Assembly: GCA_035517655.1 (NCBI GenBank) | Contig: DATIYJ010000056.1 | Coordinates: forward strand, 50,358 to 114,357 | DNA from: Nitrospiria bacterium | Lineage (GTDB): Bacteria; Nitrospirota; Nitrospiria; JACQBZ01 | Length of the DNA stretch: 64,000 nucleotides | Direction: 5' to 3' | Shown: positions 52,703 to 61,127 of the stretch, piece by piece | Position numbering within the stretch: position 1 is the first letter of the stretch | Layout of the letters: each line of letters opens with the position of its first letter | Translations under genes and position numbers: made by a program | Notes under the pieces: model-generated | The model's database searches: none | Told to the model about the DNA's origin: nothing | What the model saw: only the letters and a program-made list of their open reading frames with translations

Positions 52703-52755
52703 GGGCGATCCTCGTGATCGCCCTATATTCGGGCGAATACAAGATTCGCCCCTAC
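52699..52755. repeat. Double-hairpin intergenic repeat
   Basis: The outer ends GTAGGGGCGA / TCGCCCCTAC pair. Inside are two perfect hairpins: GGGCGATC-CTCGT-GATCGCCC and GGGCGAA-TACAAGA-TTCGCCC. The first bases include the stop codon of the ATP-grasp-like gene. Similar GTAGGGGCGA-type repeats are scattered in many bacterial genomes. It could act as a terminator or processing site between the two genes. Confidence 0.7.
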
Positions 52756-52783
52756 AATGGTTACCATTAAATTAGGAGGCCGA

Positions 52784-53899
52784 ATGGAAGATTGGCAACG
52801 AGAGCTCCAAGCCAGCATCACCAAACCGGAAGACCTCGCCCGCGAGCTGGGCGTGGATCCGGAGGCGATCCGGGACGTCATGAAGGAATACCGCGTGCGG
52901 ATCACCCCGCACGTGCTCAAGCAGATCAAGGAAAAGGGCGACGCCGTCTGGAAACAAGTCGTTCCGGAAGCGGTCGAGGGCGACGACCTCCTGGCGGCGG
53001 CCGACCCGCTCAACGAAGACGCCGACAGCCCCGTGCCCCACCTCGTCCACCGCTATCCGGACCGCGTCCTGTTGATGGTCACGAACCAATGTCCCATCTA
53101 TTGCCGTTTCTGCACGCGCAAACGGCTGGTGGGCAAGCCCGGGTTCATCTCCAAGGGGGATCTTGACCGTGCGGTGGATTATATCCGCGGCCATTCGGAA
53201 ATCCGGGACGTCATCCTCTCCGGAGGCGATCCGCTCCTGCTGACGGACGATCATCTCGAACGGGTCCTCAGGGCCCTTCGGGGAATCCCGCACCTGGAGA
53301 TCATCCGGATCGGAAGCCGAGTTCCGGGAAGCCTCCCGTCGCGGATCACCGAAAGGCTGTGCGCGATGGTCAAGAAATATCATCCGATCTATATGAACCT
53401 GCATTTCAACCACCCGGACGAGATCACGCCGGAGGTTAAGCGGGCCTGCGAACGGCTGGCCGACGCCGGCGTCCCGCTCGGAAGCCAGACGGTTCTGCTC
53501 AAAGGCGTGAACGACGATCCGGAAGTGATGAAACGGCTGATGCAGAAGTTGCTCGCCTGCCGGGTCAAACCGTACTACATCTATCAGGCCGATCTGACCC
53601 GGGGAACGAACCATTTCCGGACGCCGGTGGAGGACGGGCTGACGATCCTCAAGGCGATCCAGGGTCACACGTCCGGCATGGCCGTGCCGCATTACGTGAT
53701 CGACGCGCCGGGGGGAGGGGGCAAGATCCCGCTGCTGCCGGCCGACTACCTCGTCGAGATCAACGGCCGGGAGGCGGTTCTGAAAAACTACGAAGGCCGC
53801 GTCTTCCGGTATCCGCAGGCCGAGCCGGAGAAGGTCTCGACGGCGCCGCAGCGCGCGAAGGGGCCCTTCAAAATTCTGAACAACGGAGGCGGCGAATGA
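52784..53899 (+). CDS. KamA-family radical SAM protein (lysine 2,3-aminomutase-like)
   Basis: This 371-residue protein has the radical-SAM cluster [35 protein letters not shown] and the pyridoxal-phosphate-family region ([19 protein letters not shown]). Lysine 2,3-aminomutases use SAM and PLP to move an amino group from C2 to C3; related EpmB proteins act on EF-P. The length lies between EpmB and KamA. The gene is followed by an ATGA overlap with dCTP deaminase, so they are co-translated. Without an EpmA partner in view the substrate stays open. Confidence 0.85.
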   Translation: MEDWQRELQASITKPEDLARELGVDPEAIRDVMKEYRVRITPHVLKQIKEKGDAVWKQVVPEAVEGDDLLAAADPLNEDADSPVPHLVHRYPDRVLLMVTNQCPIYCRFCTRKRLVGKPGFISKGDLDRAVDYIRGHSEIRDVILSGGDPLLLTDDHLERVLRALRGIPHLEIIRIGSRVPGSLPSRITERLCAMVKKYHPIYMNLHFNHPDEITPEVKRACERLADAGVPLGSQTVLLKGVNDDPEVMKRLMQKLLACRVKPYYIYQADLTRGTNHFRTPVEDGLTILKAIQGHTSGMAVPHYVIDAPGGGGKIPLLPADYLVEINGREAVLKNYEGRVFRYPQAEPEKVSTAPQRAKGPFKILNNGGGE

Positions 53900-54447
53900 T
53901 CAAGAGCGACCGGTGGATTCGAAAGATGGCCAAAGAACACACGATGATCTCGCCTTTCGAGGAAAAGCAGATCCGGGAGGGCGTGATCTCGTTCGGCGTC
54001 TCGTCCTACGGCTACGACATCCGGATCGCGGACGAGTTCAAGATCTTCACCAACATCAACACGACGATCGTGGACCCCAAAAACTTCGACCTGAGGTCGT
54101 TCGTCGATTTCAAGGGGCCGGTCTGCATCATCCCGCCCAATTCGTTCGCTCTGGGCATGAGCGTGGAGTATTTCAAGATCCCGCGCAACGTGATGACGAT
54201 TTGCGTGGGCAAGAGCACGTACGCCCGCTGCGGCATCATCACGAACGTCACGCCGTTCGAGCCGGAATGGGAGGGGTTCGTGACGCTGGAAGTTTCCAAC
54301 ACCACCCCGCTGCCCGCCAAGATCTACGCCAACGAGGGCATCGCCCAGGTGGTCTTCTTCGAGAGCGACGAGCCCTGCGAGACCTCCTACGCCGACAAGA
54401 AGGGCAAATACCAGGCCCAGCGCGGAATCACCGTTCCAAGGATATAA
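53896..54447 (+). CDS. dcd: dCTP deaminase
   Basis: This 183-residue enzyme deaminates dCTP to dUTP, feeding thymidylate synthesis. It has [18 protein letters not shown], the [20 protein letters not shown] block with the catalytic-loop arginine and glutamate region, and [20 protein letters not shown]. The length matches the mono-functional Dcd family. Immediately after the stop codon the sequence becomes AT-richer and a broken gene begins. Confidence 0.94.
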   Translation: MIKSDRWIRKMAKEHTMISPFEEKQIREGVISFGVSSYGYDIRIADEFKIFTNINTTIVDPKNFDLRSFVDFKGPVCIIPPNSFALGMSVEYFKIPRNVMTICVGKSTYARCGIITNVTPFEPEWEGFVTLEVSNTTPLPAKIYANEGIAQVVFFESDEPCETSYADKKGKYQAQRGITVPRI

Positions 54448-54448
54448 C

Positions 54449-54673
54449 TTCTTCCATATCGAGATACTGGACCGTCTTTTTGCAGAGCTTCAAAAAAACC
54501 TTTCAGGGTGGTTCGGACGCAAAAAGCGGTCTCGTGAATTGATCTCCGAGATTCGTAACGACCTGTCGCAGCTTAAGGAAAGCGCTGACGAACTTGGCTG
54601 GCAAACGTCGAAACCCGTACAAACAGGAAAAACGTCTGCAAAGGTTATCAGCCGATGCAGTCAGATCTCATAA
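54449..54673 (+). pseudogene. 5'-truncated gene fragment directly after dcd
   Basis: An open frame of 74 codons starts FFHIEILDRLFAELQKNLSG, continues ELISEIRNDLSQLKESADEL and ends SRCSQIS before TAA at 54671-54673. It looks like real helical coding sequence but has no ATG, GTG or TTG near its beginning and is fused to the dcd stop. It overlaps the next ORF in another frame over the last 80 bases. A frameshift joining the two is possible. Confidence 0.4.
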
Positions 54674-54938
54674 TTACACGAAGCGTTCTGAAAATTTTCT
54701 TAGAAGGAAGTTTCAGAAAGCCAAGGGGAAAAAGAAGCGTACCCGTGCTCTGGCATTAAAGGTGATCCACTATCTTGATGGGAAGGATCGTGTGCGCCGT
54801 GAGGATATCATGCAGGACTTACTTGCTGATCAATCTTCATACAGAAGTAACGAAGTTGACAATATCATTCGTCTTCTCCACCAGGCAGAGCTTGTTAGAG
54901 CAATGCCGGGGCGCTACTCTATGGTGGAAATTCGATGA
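54594..54938 (+). CDS. Hypothetical basic protein, possibly the 3' part of a frameshifted gene
   Basis: The frame of 114 residues opens at TTG 54594. The first half is very basic (KRRNPYKQEKRLQRL ... RRKFQKAKGKKKRTR). The second half looks like a small helical winged-helix-like domain (LKVIHYLDGKDRVRREDIMQ, then NEVDNIIRLLHQAELVRAMP). No family is recognised. Its overlap with the truncated frame upstream suggests that both came from one gene. Base composition is clearly AT-richer than the surrounding genes. Confidence 0.45.
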   Translation: MAGKRRNPYKQEKRLQRLSADAVRSHNYTKRSENFLRRKFQKAKGKKKRTRALALKVIHYLDGKDRVRREDIMQDLLADQSSYRSNEVDNIIRLLHQAELVRAMPGRYSMVEIR

Positions 54939-54975
54939 TCCACTCGATGGTGTCAAATCAACCTACTGAAAATAG

Positions 54976-55263
54976 CTATGGACTTCTAAGACATTCATCA
55001 TGGTTGTCCACGTTTCGGAGGATAATCTCTGAGCGCTGCTTACCGTATTCCCACGTGAAGCGGTACTGCCTGTTTACATAACCTTCAAAGATTTTCGCGC
55101 CGTGACTTCCAACGGCGTTTTTGACCTCATGGGTTTTAAGGGAAGGATGACGGGGGCTCTGTTCCAGAAGGAGGATCTGTTTCTGAAGTTGAAGGTACAC
55201 GTCATTCGGCAAGCGTTCGGCCTGTGATAGAAAATGAGCGGTGGCCGCCAGCGTGAAGGGCAT
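54976..55263 (-). CDS. RelE/ParE-type toxin of a type II toxin-antitoxin pair
   Basis: This 95-residue protein resembles RelE-superfamily mRNA interferases: AERLPNDVYLQLQKQILLL at the N-terminus, SHGAKIFEGYVNRQYRFTWE in the core and IILRNVDNHDECL at the end (compare the common LRxVGxHDE ending). It lies 3 bp downstream of an AbrB-type antitoxin gene on the same strand, the usual order. It probably cleaves or blocks mRNA translation when free. Confidence 0.75.
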   Translation of the reverse strand: MPFTLAATAHFLSQAERLPNDVYLQLQKQILLLEQSPRHPSLKTHEVKNAVGSHGAKIFEGYVNRQYRFTWEYGKQRSEIILRNVDNHDECLRSP

Positions 55264-55266
55264 GGC

Positions 55267-55557
55267 TTATTTCTTCTTCCGCCGCTTGGCCATCTCGCTC
55301 AGCATCGCCTCACCGCTTCGGAAATGCGTGATTCGTCCCTCCTCGATGTCTTTTGAGGCTGCCTTCTCCCCTTTCTGCCAACGGCTGGTCCAGAAAAATG
55401 CCTGTGAGGCTGGAATCGTAATATGGGGGATCAGTACGATAGACCCGTCCTCCCGCTGTTCACACTCGAACATCGAGATATTCTCCGGAACGAACTCCTT
55501 CGGCAGAGTGATCTGGTTGCGTTTACCCAACAGCACATGTTTTATCTGTGTCGGCAT
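55267..55557 (-). CDS. AbrB/MazE (SpoVT-AbrB) family antitoxin
   Basis: This 96-residue protein has an N-terminal swapped-hairpin AbrB domain (MPTQIKHVLLGKRNQITLPK, then REDGSIVLIPH). Its C-terminal part (QAFFWTSRWQKGEKAASKDI) would be the flexible arm that neutralises the toxin. GGAGG precedes ATG 55557. As with other antitoxins it probably represses its own promoter. The pairing of an AbrB-type antitoxin with a RelE-like toxin is less common than MazEF or RelBE. Confidence 0.78.
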   Translation of the reverse strand: MPTQIKHVLLGKRNQITLPKEFVPENISMFECEQREDGSIVLIPHITIPASQAFFWTSRWQKGEKAASKDIEEGRITHFRSGEAMLSEMAKRRKKK

Positions 55558-55646
55558 GGTTTTCCTCCTCAAGCACCGATCAGTTTACCTGAAATCCGTA
55601 TCGCTGTCAAGCGGAATATCCGCAAAGCGGAAAACAGCGGACCGGC

Positions 55647-56234
55647 TTAGAAGACGGGTTTAAAAACCTGCTCGTAAAGCAGCTCGGCGAGCCGACGATA
55701 GCCCTCGGTGGTCAGGTGGAGGCCGTCGTTGGAATAGGCCTCGGCCAAGCGGAGCGTCTCCGGCTCGGCCGTCGCCGCGAAGAGATCGACCACCGGCTGC
55801 GGCCGGCTCCGGGCGTATTCCATGATCAGACGGTTGAGCGTTTGGCGCGGAGGAATCCCGTCGTCGAATCCGAGAATCGAGGGAAGCGTCACGGCGACGG
55901 CCCGGCCGCCCGCGCCGCGGACCCGCTCGTAGATCGTGACAAGGTTCCGCATCACCTCCGAGGGCCGCGCGCCCCAGCCGAGATCGTTGGTCCCGCCGAG
56001 AACAACGACATAGTCCGGCCGGAGCGGGAGGACATCCGTTCCAAGACGCATGGCCATCTCGGCCGTCAGCTCCCCGTTGACGCCGCGGACCAGAACCTCC
56101 GCCGCCGGACCCAAGCGCTCTTGAAGAAAACGGCCGTAGGGCGTGGCCGCCCCGGCCGGGTTCGCGGCCGTTGGCGATTGATAACCCACCGTGAGGCTGT
56201 CGCCGAACGCGACGATCCGAAGCGGCCGGGCCAT
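55647..56234 (-). CDS. SGNH/GDSL-family hydrolase (lysophospholipase/arylesterase-like)
   Basis: This 195-residue esterase has block I FGDSLTVGYQ with the catalytic Ser, block III LGGTNDLGWG with the oxyanion Asn, and block V DGLHLTTEGY with the catalytic Asp and His. There is no signal peptide, so it is probably cytoplasmic. AAGGGAGG before ATG 56234 supports this start over the longer frame. It is divergent from the DUF5069 gene. Confidence 0.9.
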   Translation of the reverse strand: MARPLRIVAFGDSLTVGYQSPTAANPAGAATPYGRFLQERLGPAAEVLVRGVNGELTAEMAMRLGTDVLPLRPDYVVVLGGTNDLGWGARPSEVMRNLVTIYERVRGAGGRAVAVTLPSILGFDDGIPPRQTLNRLIMEYARSRPQPVVDLFAATAEPETLRLAEAYSNDGLHLTTEGYRRLAELLYEQVFKPVF

Positions 56235-56359
56235 GATGAATCCTCCCTTCAAAAAAACACGACGTCCGGTTGAATTTCCCGGCTGCCGTAGGATACACTG
56301 TACGATCAACGGGGTTCAGTATAATCCTTCTCCCCGATCAGGACAAGGAGGCCATCGCC

Positions 56360-56809
56360 ATGAAGGTTCAAGCGCCCGATCTCACCCGCCGGTTTCCCCG
56401 AAGCCCCGGGGAAAGGCTCGGAGGATACGCCCATCTCGCCCGCATGGCCGACAAGGCGCGCGCCAAGGCGGCCGGCACCGTCGGGGAATACATCTACCCC
56501 TGCCCGCTGGACCAGGCGCTTCTTGAATTCCTGGGGATTGACCCGGACGCTTTCTACGAAGCGGCCCGGAAAAAAGACGACCGGGAACTCCTGGCCTGGG
56601 TCCGGGAAAACGCGGCATCCAAAAATTCCGAAGAAGTCGAGAGCTGGAATCGGGCGTTTCTCTGCCGGAAACCCCGGAACGAAGAAAGCCAGCGACGTTT
56701 CGATGAAATCCGGAACCGGCTCGCGCCGCATCGCACCGACATCACGGCCTGGCCGGATCTATTAGACCTGGAGGAAGGCCGCGAGGTGCCGGCGCGGACG
56801 GCGCGTTGA
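56360..56809 (+). CDS. DUF5069 domain-containing protein
   Basis: This 149-residue soluble protein matches DUF5069: DLTRRFPRSPGERLGGYAHL, ARMADKARAKAAGTVGEYIY, PLDQALLEFLGID and SWNRAFLCRKP. The family is found in many aquatic and soil bacteria and has no known function. The start is ATG 56360 with AAGGAGG upstream. Confidence 0.87.
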   Translation: MKVQAPDLTRRFPRSPGERLGGYAHLARMADKARAKAAGTVGEYIYPCPLDQALLEFLGIDPDAFYEAARKKDDRELLAWVRENAASKNSEEVESWNRAFLCRKPRNEESQRRFDEIRNRLAPHRTDITAWPDLLDLEEGREVPARTAR

Positions 56810-56826
56810 AGCGGTTGTTTTTCCGC

Positions 56827-56856
56827 TTGACAACATCCCCCGCTCCGTGGTAAATA
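56827..56856 (+). promoter_or_regulatory. Promoter of the perR-rubrerythrin cluster
   Basis: A perfect TTGACA (56827-56832) is followed after 18 bp by TAAATA (56851-56856). The operator-like palindrome lies immediately downstream, over the expected transcription start. Confidence 0.6.
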
Positions 56857-56861
56857 GTAAC

Positions 56862-56879
56862 AATTCCTAAATAGGAATT
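56862..56879. promoter_or_regulatory. Perfect palindrome, candidate PerR/Fur-family operator
   Basis: AATTCCTAAATAGGAATT is an exact inverted repeat with 8-bp arms and a 2-bp centre. Its size, AT-richness and position between the -10 and the PerR-like gene fit an autoregulatory PerR box. The half-site differs from the Bacillus TTATAAT consensus. Confidence 0.65.
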
Positions 56880-56917
56880 AGTCTTAACAAATGCCCCTCG
56901 CGCCATCGAGGATGATG

Positions 56918-57375
56918 ATGACGATGCTGACCCCCGAACAGATGCGGAAACGCTTCCAGGAGCGCCGGCTTAAATTCACAAGCCAGCGCTACGCCATCTA
57001 CCGGGCGCTGGCCGCCTCCAAAGAACACCCGAGCGTGGAGGATCTTTACTCGACGGTCAAGAAGGCCTACCCGACCCTTTCGATGAACACGGTCTACAAC
57101 ACCCTCGAGAGCCTGAAGGAAATCGGCATCGCGTCGGAGATCAGCCTCTGGCACGACAAGGCCCGCTTCGACGCGAACCCGGCCTCGCACCATCATCTGG
57201 TCTGCCTGCGATGCAAAAAGATCGAGGACCTCTACGACGACACCCTGAACTGCCTGGCCCTGTCGCCCAAGGCCAAGCACCGCTACCGGATCACCGGGCA
57301 CCGCGTCGAATTTCACGGCTACTGCAGCGACTGTAAACCCAAAACGACCCAACCCACAAAAAGGAGGAAACCCCA

Positions 57376-57379
<4 letters not shown>
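56918..57379 (+). CDS. perR: Fur-family peroxide regulator, PerR-like
   Basis: The winged-helix N-terminus is KFTSQRYAIYRALAASKEHPS, and the dimer domain has ISLWHDKARFDANPASHHHLVCLRCKKIED and YCSDC, giving two CxxC zinc motifs (CLRC and CSDC) plus the regulatory His/Asp cluster. I use ATG 56918 because GAGG (56908-56911) sits six bases upstream; an earlier in-frame ATG at 56891 has no such site. The gene overlaps rubrerythrin (ATGA), so it probably senses peroxide and represses this defence cluster. Confidence 0.85.
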
Positions 57380-57804
<425 letters not shown>

Positions 57805-57813
57805 CTCCTCATC

Positions 57814-57856
57814 GGGGGCCGGAGCCGGCCCGGCATCGATCCGGCCCCCGGGTTTT
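57814..57856 (+). terminator. Rho-independent terminator/attenuator after rubrerythrin
   Basis: GGGGGCCGG (57814-57822) pairs perfectly with CCGGCCCCC (57841-57849) and GGGTTTT follows. An inner hairpin may form in the loop. It lies 16 bp before the next gene of the cluster, so read-through probably sets the ratio of rubrerythrin to Fe-S protein. Confidence 0.65.
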
Positions 57857-57872
57857 ATGATAAGGAACGGCG

Positions 57873-59141
57873 ATGATCGCATTCGACTCTCCCCGATTCA
57901 AGGAAGCGGAAGCCTTCCAGGCCGAGACGTCGCGGGTCTACGAGATCTGCAACGGCTGCCGGAGATGCTTCAACCTCTGCCCGTCGTTCGACGTGCTGTT
58001 CCGCGGCATCGACGACAAGGACGGCGAGGTGGGCGCCGTGGAGGCTCCGGTTTTAAATCAAGTGGTGGATCTCTGTTACTACTGCAAACTCTGTTTTAAC
58101 CACTGCCCGTACTGTCCGCCCCACAAGTACGACCTGGATTTTCCCCGGCTCATGCTTTGGGGAAAATACCTGAAGGCCGGCCGGCGGCGGCCCGGTTGGC
58201 GGGACCGGCTGTTGGTGGATGTCGACCTGATGGGCCGCTTGGGCGGGATGCTCGCTCCGCTGGCCAATTGGGCCATCCGTAAATCGTTCATTCGCCGGCT
58301 GATGGAGGCGCTGATCGGCCTCCATCGGGAACGGCTCCTCCCGGCCTTCCATCGGCAATCCTTCGCCGCCTGGTTTCGCCGAGCATCCGAACCGGGCAGG
58401 GGCGCGGCGCGCCGCGCCCCTGCACAGGAAAAAATAGCGCTCTTCTACACCTGTTACGTCAACCGGCACGATCCGGAGATCGGCAAGGCCGCGATCCAGG
58501 TCCTCGGGAAAAACGGAGTCGAGGTGATCTGCCCGGAACAGGAATGCTGCGGCATGCCCTATTTCGACATCGGAGATCTGGACGCGGTTCGGGAGAAGGC
58601 CCGGTCGAATTTAAAGAGCCTGGCGGCCGCGGTGGATGCGGGCTACAAAATCGTGTCCCCGATGCCGACCTGCAGCCTGATGCTGAAGAAGGAATATCCG
58701 GACCTCCTCCGGACGGAAGAGGCCCGGAAGGTCGCGGCCAACAGTTTGGACCTGTGCGAGTATCTGATGAAACTCGAAGGACAGGGAAAGCTCGCGAAGG
58801 ATTTCGTCTCCGGCCCCGGCAAGATCGCCTACCAGGTGCCCTGTCATCTCCGGGACCAGAACATCGGGTTGAAGTCCCGCGACCTGATGAAGTTGATCCC
58901 CGGCGCGACCGTCGAGGTGATCGAGCGCTGCTCCGGGCACGACGGAACGTTCGGGGTGAAAAAGGAATATTACGATCTCTCGCTCAAGGTGGGACGGAAG
59001 GCTTTTTCGGCCGTCGACGACGCCGAAGCGGACGTGGCGGCCTCGGATTGCCCCCTGTCCGGGCTGGCCCTCGAGCAGAGCACCGGGAAAAAATCGGTCC
59101 ATCCCGTTCAGGTGCTACAAAAAGCCTACGGGTTGAAATAA
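57873..59141 (+). CDS. GlpC/HdrD-like Fe-S oxidoreductase
   Basis: This 422-residue protein has two N-terminal [4Fe-4S] sites (CNGCRRCFNLCP, then CYYCKLCFNHCPYCP) and two C-terminal CCG-type domains (CPEQECCGMPYF and the later CSGHDG region). It resembles heterodisulfide-reductase subunit D and the anaerobic glycerol-3-phosphate dehydrogenase subunit C. In the common rubrerythrin/Fe-S/DUF3501 neighbourhood it probably feeds electrons to the rubrerythrin; this is inferred from context. No membrane segment is clear. Confidence 0.88.
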   Translation: MIAFDSPRFKEAEAFQAETSRVYEICNGCRRCFNLCPSFDVLFRGIDDKDGEVGAVEAPVLNQVVDLCYYCKLCFNHCPYCPPHKYDLDFPRLMLWGKYLKAGRRRPGWRDRLLVDVDLMGRLGGMLAPLANWAIRKSFIRRLMEALIGLHRERLLPAFHRQSFAAWFRRASEPGRGAARRAPAQEKIALFYTCYVNRHDPEIGKAAIQVLGKNGVEVICPEQECCGMPYFDIGDLDAVREKARSNLKSLAAAVDAGYKIVSPMPTCSLMLKKEYPDLLRTEEARKVAANSLDLCEYLMKLEGQGKLAKDFVSGPGKIAYQVPCHLRDQNIGLKSRDLMKLIPGATVEVIERCSGHDGTFGVKKEYYDLSLKVGRKAFSAVDDAEADVAASDCPLSGLALEQSTGKKSVHPVQVLQKAYGLK

Positions 59142-59156
59142 GAACGCGAGATTCCG

Positions 59157-59738
59157 ATGAACCCGCTTCGGATGGAAGACATCAAACCGCTTTCGGAATA
59201 CGAAGCCGTTCGAGGGGAGTTCCGCGAACGGATCATCGCGCTCAAGAAACGGCGGCGCGTTTCCCTCGGCGACCGGATCACGCTGGTGTTCGAGAACCGG
59301 GACACGATCCTGTTCCAGATCCAGGAGATGATGCGGGTGGAGCATATTTACGATCCGGCCAAGATCCAGAACGAGCTGGACACCTACAACCCGCTGATCG
59401 CCGGCCCGGGCGAGCTGTCGGGCACGCTGTTCATCGAGATCACCGAGCCCGGCCGGATCAAGGAGATCCTGGATCAACTTCGAGGAATCGACGACGGCCG
59501 CCGCCTTTTTTTCGAGATTGGCGCGGACCGGGTCGACGGAGAATTCGAAGAAGGCCACAGCAACGAGGAAAAGCTCAGCGCGGTTCATTATGTCCGGTTC
59601 CGGTTCTCGCCGGAGGAGCGGAAGGCCTTTCAAAACGATGCCGTTCCGGCGGCGCTGATCGTGGACCATCCCAACTATCGGGCCCGAACGGTTTTGGAAA
59701 AAGAAGTCCGCCGCGAGCTCGCGGGCGATCTTCAGTAG
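59157..59738 (+). CDS. DUF3501 family protein
   Basis: This 193-residue soluble protein matches DUF3501: DIKPLSEYEAVRGEFRERII, FENRDTILFQIQEMMRVEHI and NELDTYNPLIAGPGELSGTL. The family is conserved beside rubrerythrin and a Fe-S oxidoreductase, as here, but has no known activity. It follows the Fe-S gene by 15 bp. Its stop codon is joined to a half R1 repeat. Confidence 0.9.
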   Translation: MNPLRMEDIKPLSEYEAVRGEFRERIIALKKRRRVSLGDRITLVFENRDTILFQIQEMMRVEHIYDPAKIQNELDTYNPLIAGPGELSGTLFIEITEPGRIKEILDQLRGIDDGRRLFFEIGADRVDGEFEEGHSNEEKLSAVHYVRFRFSPEERKAFQNDAVPAALIVDHPNYRARTVLEKEVRRELAGDLQ

Positions 59739-59767
59739 GCGGAGGGGGCGACGCGAGCCCCCTATAA
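59737..59767. repeat. R1 repeat, right half
   Basis: GGAGGGGGCGACGCGAGCCC, then CCTATAAT, matches the right half of R1. The tip TATAAT could serve as a -10 for the peroxidase gene, but no good -35 sits 17 bp upstream. Confidence 0.5.
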
Positions 59768-59794
59768 TAAGAGCTTATCAAGGAGGAAATCGCC

Positions 59795-60856
59795 ATGAAA
59801 CGAAATTCACAGGAATGGTTCATCGCACGAGGGACGGGGCTTGCGGCCGTGCTCTTCGTCCTGCTCCTCGGTCCCATGCAGGCCGCCGGCGCCGAGACAA
59901 AAAGCTACATGCCGCCGATTCCGATGGGTCTGGATCAGGATCAATTCTACGTTCCGAAAGACAACCCCCTGACCAAGGAGAAGATCGAGCTGGGGCGGCA
60001 GCTCTTTTTCGACAAGCGCCTGTCCAAGGAAAACACGATCGCCTGCGCCGTCTGCCACGTGCCGGCGCTCGCCTTCACCGACGGCCAGCCCGTCTCGGCC
60101 GGAGTCCGGCACCAGCAGGGAGGGCGAAGCGCCCCGATGGCGATCAACCGCGCCTTTTCCAAGGCCCAGTTCTGGGACGGACGGGCAGCCACGCTCGAAG
60201 ACCAGTCGGTCGGTCCCTTCGTGAACCCGGTCGAGCACGGTTTTGCCGATTACAAGGAAATGATCGACAAGATGAACAAGATCGAGGGTTATAAGAAGGA
60301 GTTCAAGGAAGTCTTCGGGGGGGAGATCACGGTCGACAGAATCGGCAAGGCCATCGCCAGCTTCCAACGGACCATCCTCTCAGGCAACAGCCCGTTCGAC
60401 AAGTACGACGTCGGCGGGGATGAAAATGCCCTCTCGCCCGCCGCGAAGCGCGGGCTGGACCTCTTCCGGAACAAGGCGCGCTGCACGAAGTGCCATTCCG
60501 GTTTCAATTTCACGGACGAGAAGTTCCACAACCTCGGAATCGGGTTCGACAAGGACATGGTCGACACCGGACGCTTCCACGTCACCAAGGACAAGAACGA
60601 CATGGGCGCGTTCAAGACCCCCAGCCTGCGGGAAATTTCACGGACCGCGCCGTACATGAACGACGGCCGCTTCGCGACGCTGATGGACGTGGTGAATTTT
60701 TACAATCAGGGAGGGATCAAGAATCCCTTCCAGGATCCGCTGATCATTCCGCTGGATCTGACCGAAAACGAGAAAAAGGATCTGGTCGAGTTCTTGAACA
60801 GCCTCAGCGGGGAAGGGTGGCAGAACATCACTCCACCATCGGAATTCCCGATGTAA
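59795..60856 (+). CDS. Di-haem cytochrome c peroxidase (CcpA/MauG family)
   Basis: This 353-residue periplasmic enzyme reduces hydrogen peroxide with electrons from cytochrome c. It has a signal peptide (LAAVLFVLLLGPMQAAGA) and two haem c motifs, CAVCH and CTKCH, with the family segments KIELGRQLFFDKRLS, APMAINRAFSKAQFWDGRA and FKTPSLREISRTAPYMNDG. GGAGG precedes the ATG. It extends the peroxide-defence theme of this part of the window, but it may be transcribed separately. Confidence 0.94.
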   Translation: MKRNSQEWFIARGTGLAAVLFVLLLGPMQAAGAETKSYMPPIPMGLDQDQFYVPKDNPLTKEKIELGRQLFFDKRLSKENTIACAVCHVPALAFTDGQPVSAGVRHQQGGRSAPMAINRAFSKAQFWDGRAATLEDQSVGPFVNPVEHGFADYKEMIDKMNKIEGYKKEFKEVFGGEITVDRIGKAIASFQRTILSGNSPFDKYDVGGDENALSPAAKRGLDLFRNKARCTKCHSGFNFTDEKFHNLGIGFDKDMVDTGRFHVTKDKNDMGAFKTPSLREISRTAPYMNDGRFATLMDVVNFYNQGGIKNPFQDPLIIPLDLTENEKKDLVEFLNSLSGEGWQNITPPSEFPM

Positions 60857-60880
60857 CACAAACGACTTTATCCTGTTGCA

Positions 60881-61019
60881 TCGGCGGGTCCCGTCCTTCG
60901 GCAGCCCCATCCGTCCTCACTGCGGATTCTCCGAAGTTTTATTCGGGGAACCACACGAAAGTACCCTTGGCTTTTCCGTTGCAGGCGGACGGGGCGCCCC
61001 GCCTGCGGCCACCCGCCGA
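60881..61019. repeat. Intergenic region bounded by 9-bp inverted ends
   Basis: TCGGCGGGT (60881-60889) pairs exactly with ACCCGCCGA (61011-61019). Inside, 60981-61006 forms a GC-rich hairpin (GCAGGCGG... / ...CCCCGCCTGC), and CTCCGAA/TTCGGGG a smaller one. No ORF or family is recognised. Confidence 0.4.
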
Positions 61020-61059
61020 GTGTCGCACTGAATTTGTCGTCTGTATTCGTAATTACCGA

Positions 61060-61089
61060 TTGACGAAGGAACCCGGCCGCCCGTAGAAT
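61060..61089 (+). promoter_or_regulatory. Sigma-70 promoter of the mrp gene
   Basis: TTGACG (61060-61065) and TAGAAT (61084-61089) are 18 bp apart; the start ATG lies 38 bp further, with GAGGGAG in the leader. Confidence 0.6.
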
Positions 61090-61127
61090 AGAACGTACGG
61101 TGGTTCCTATGACGAGGGAGACACGTT

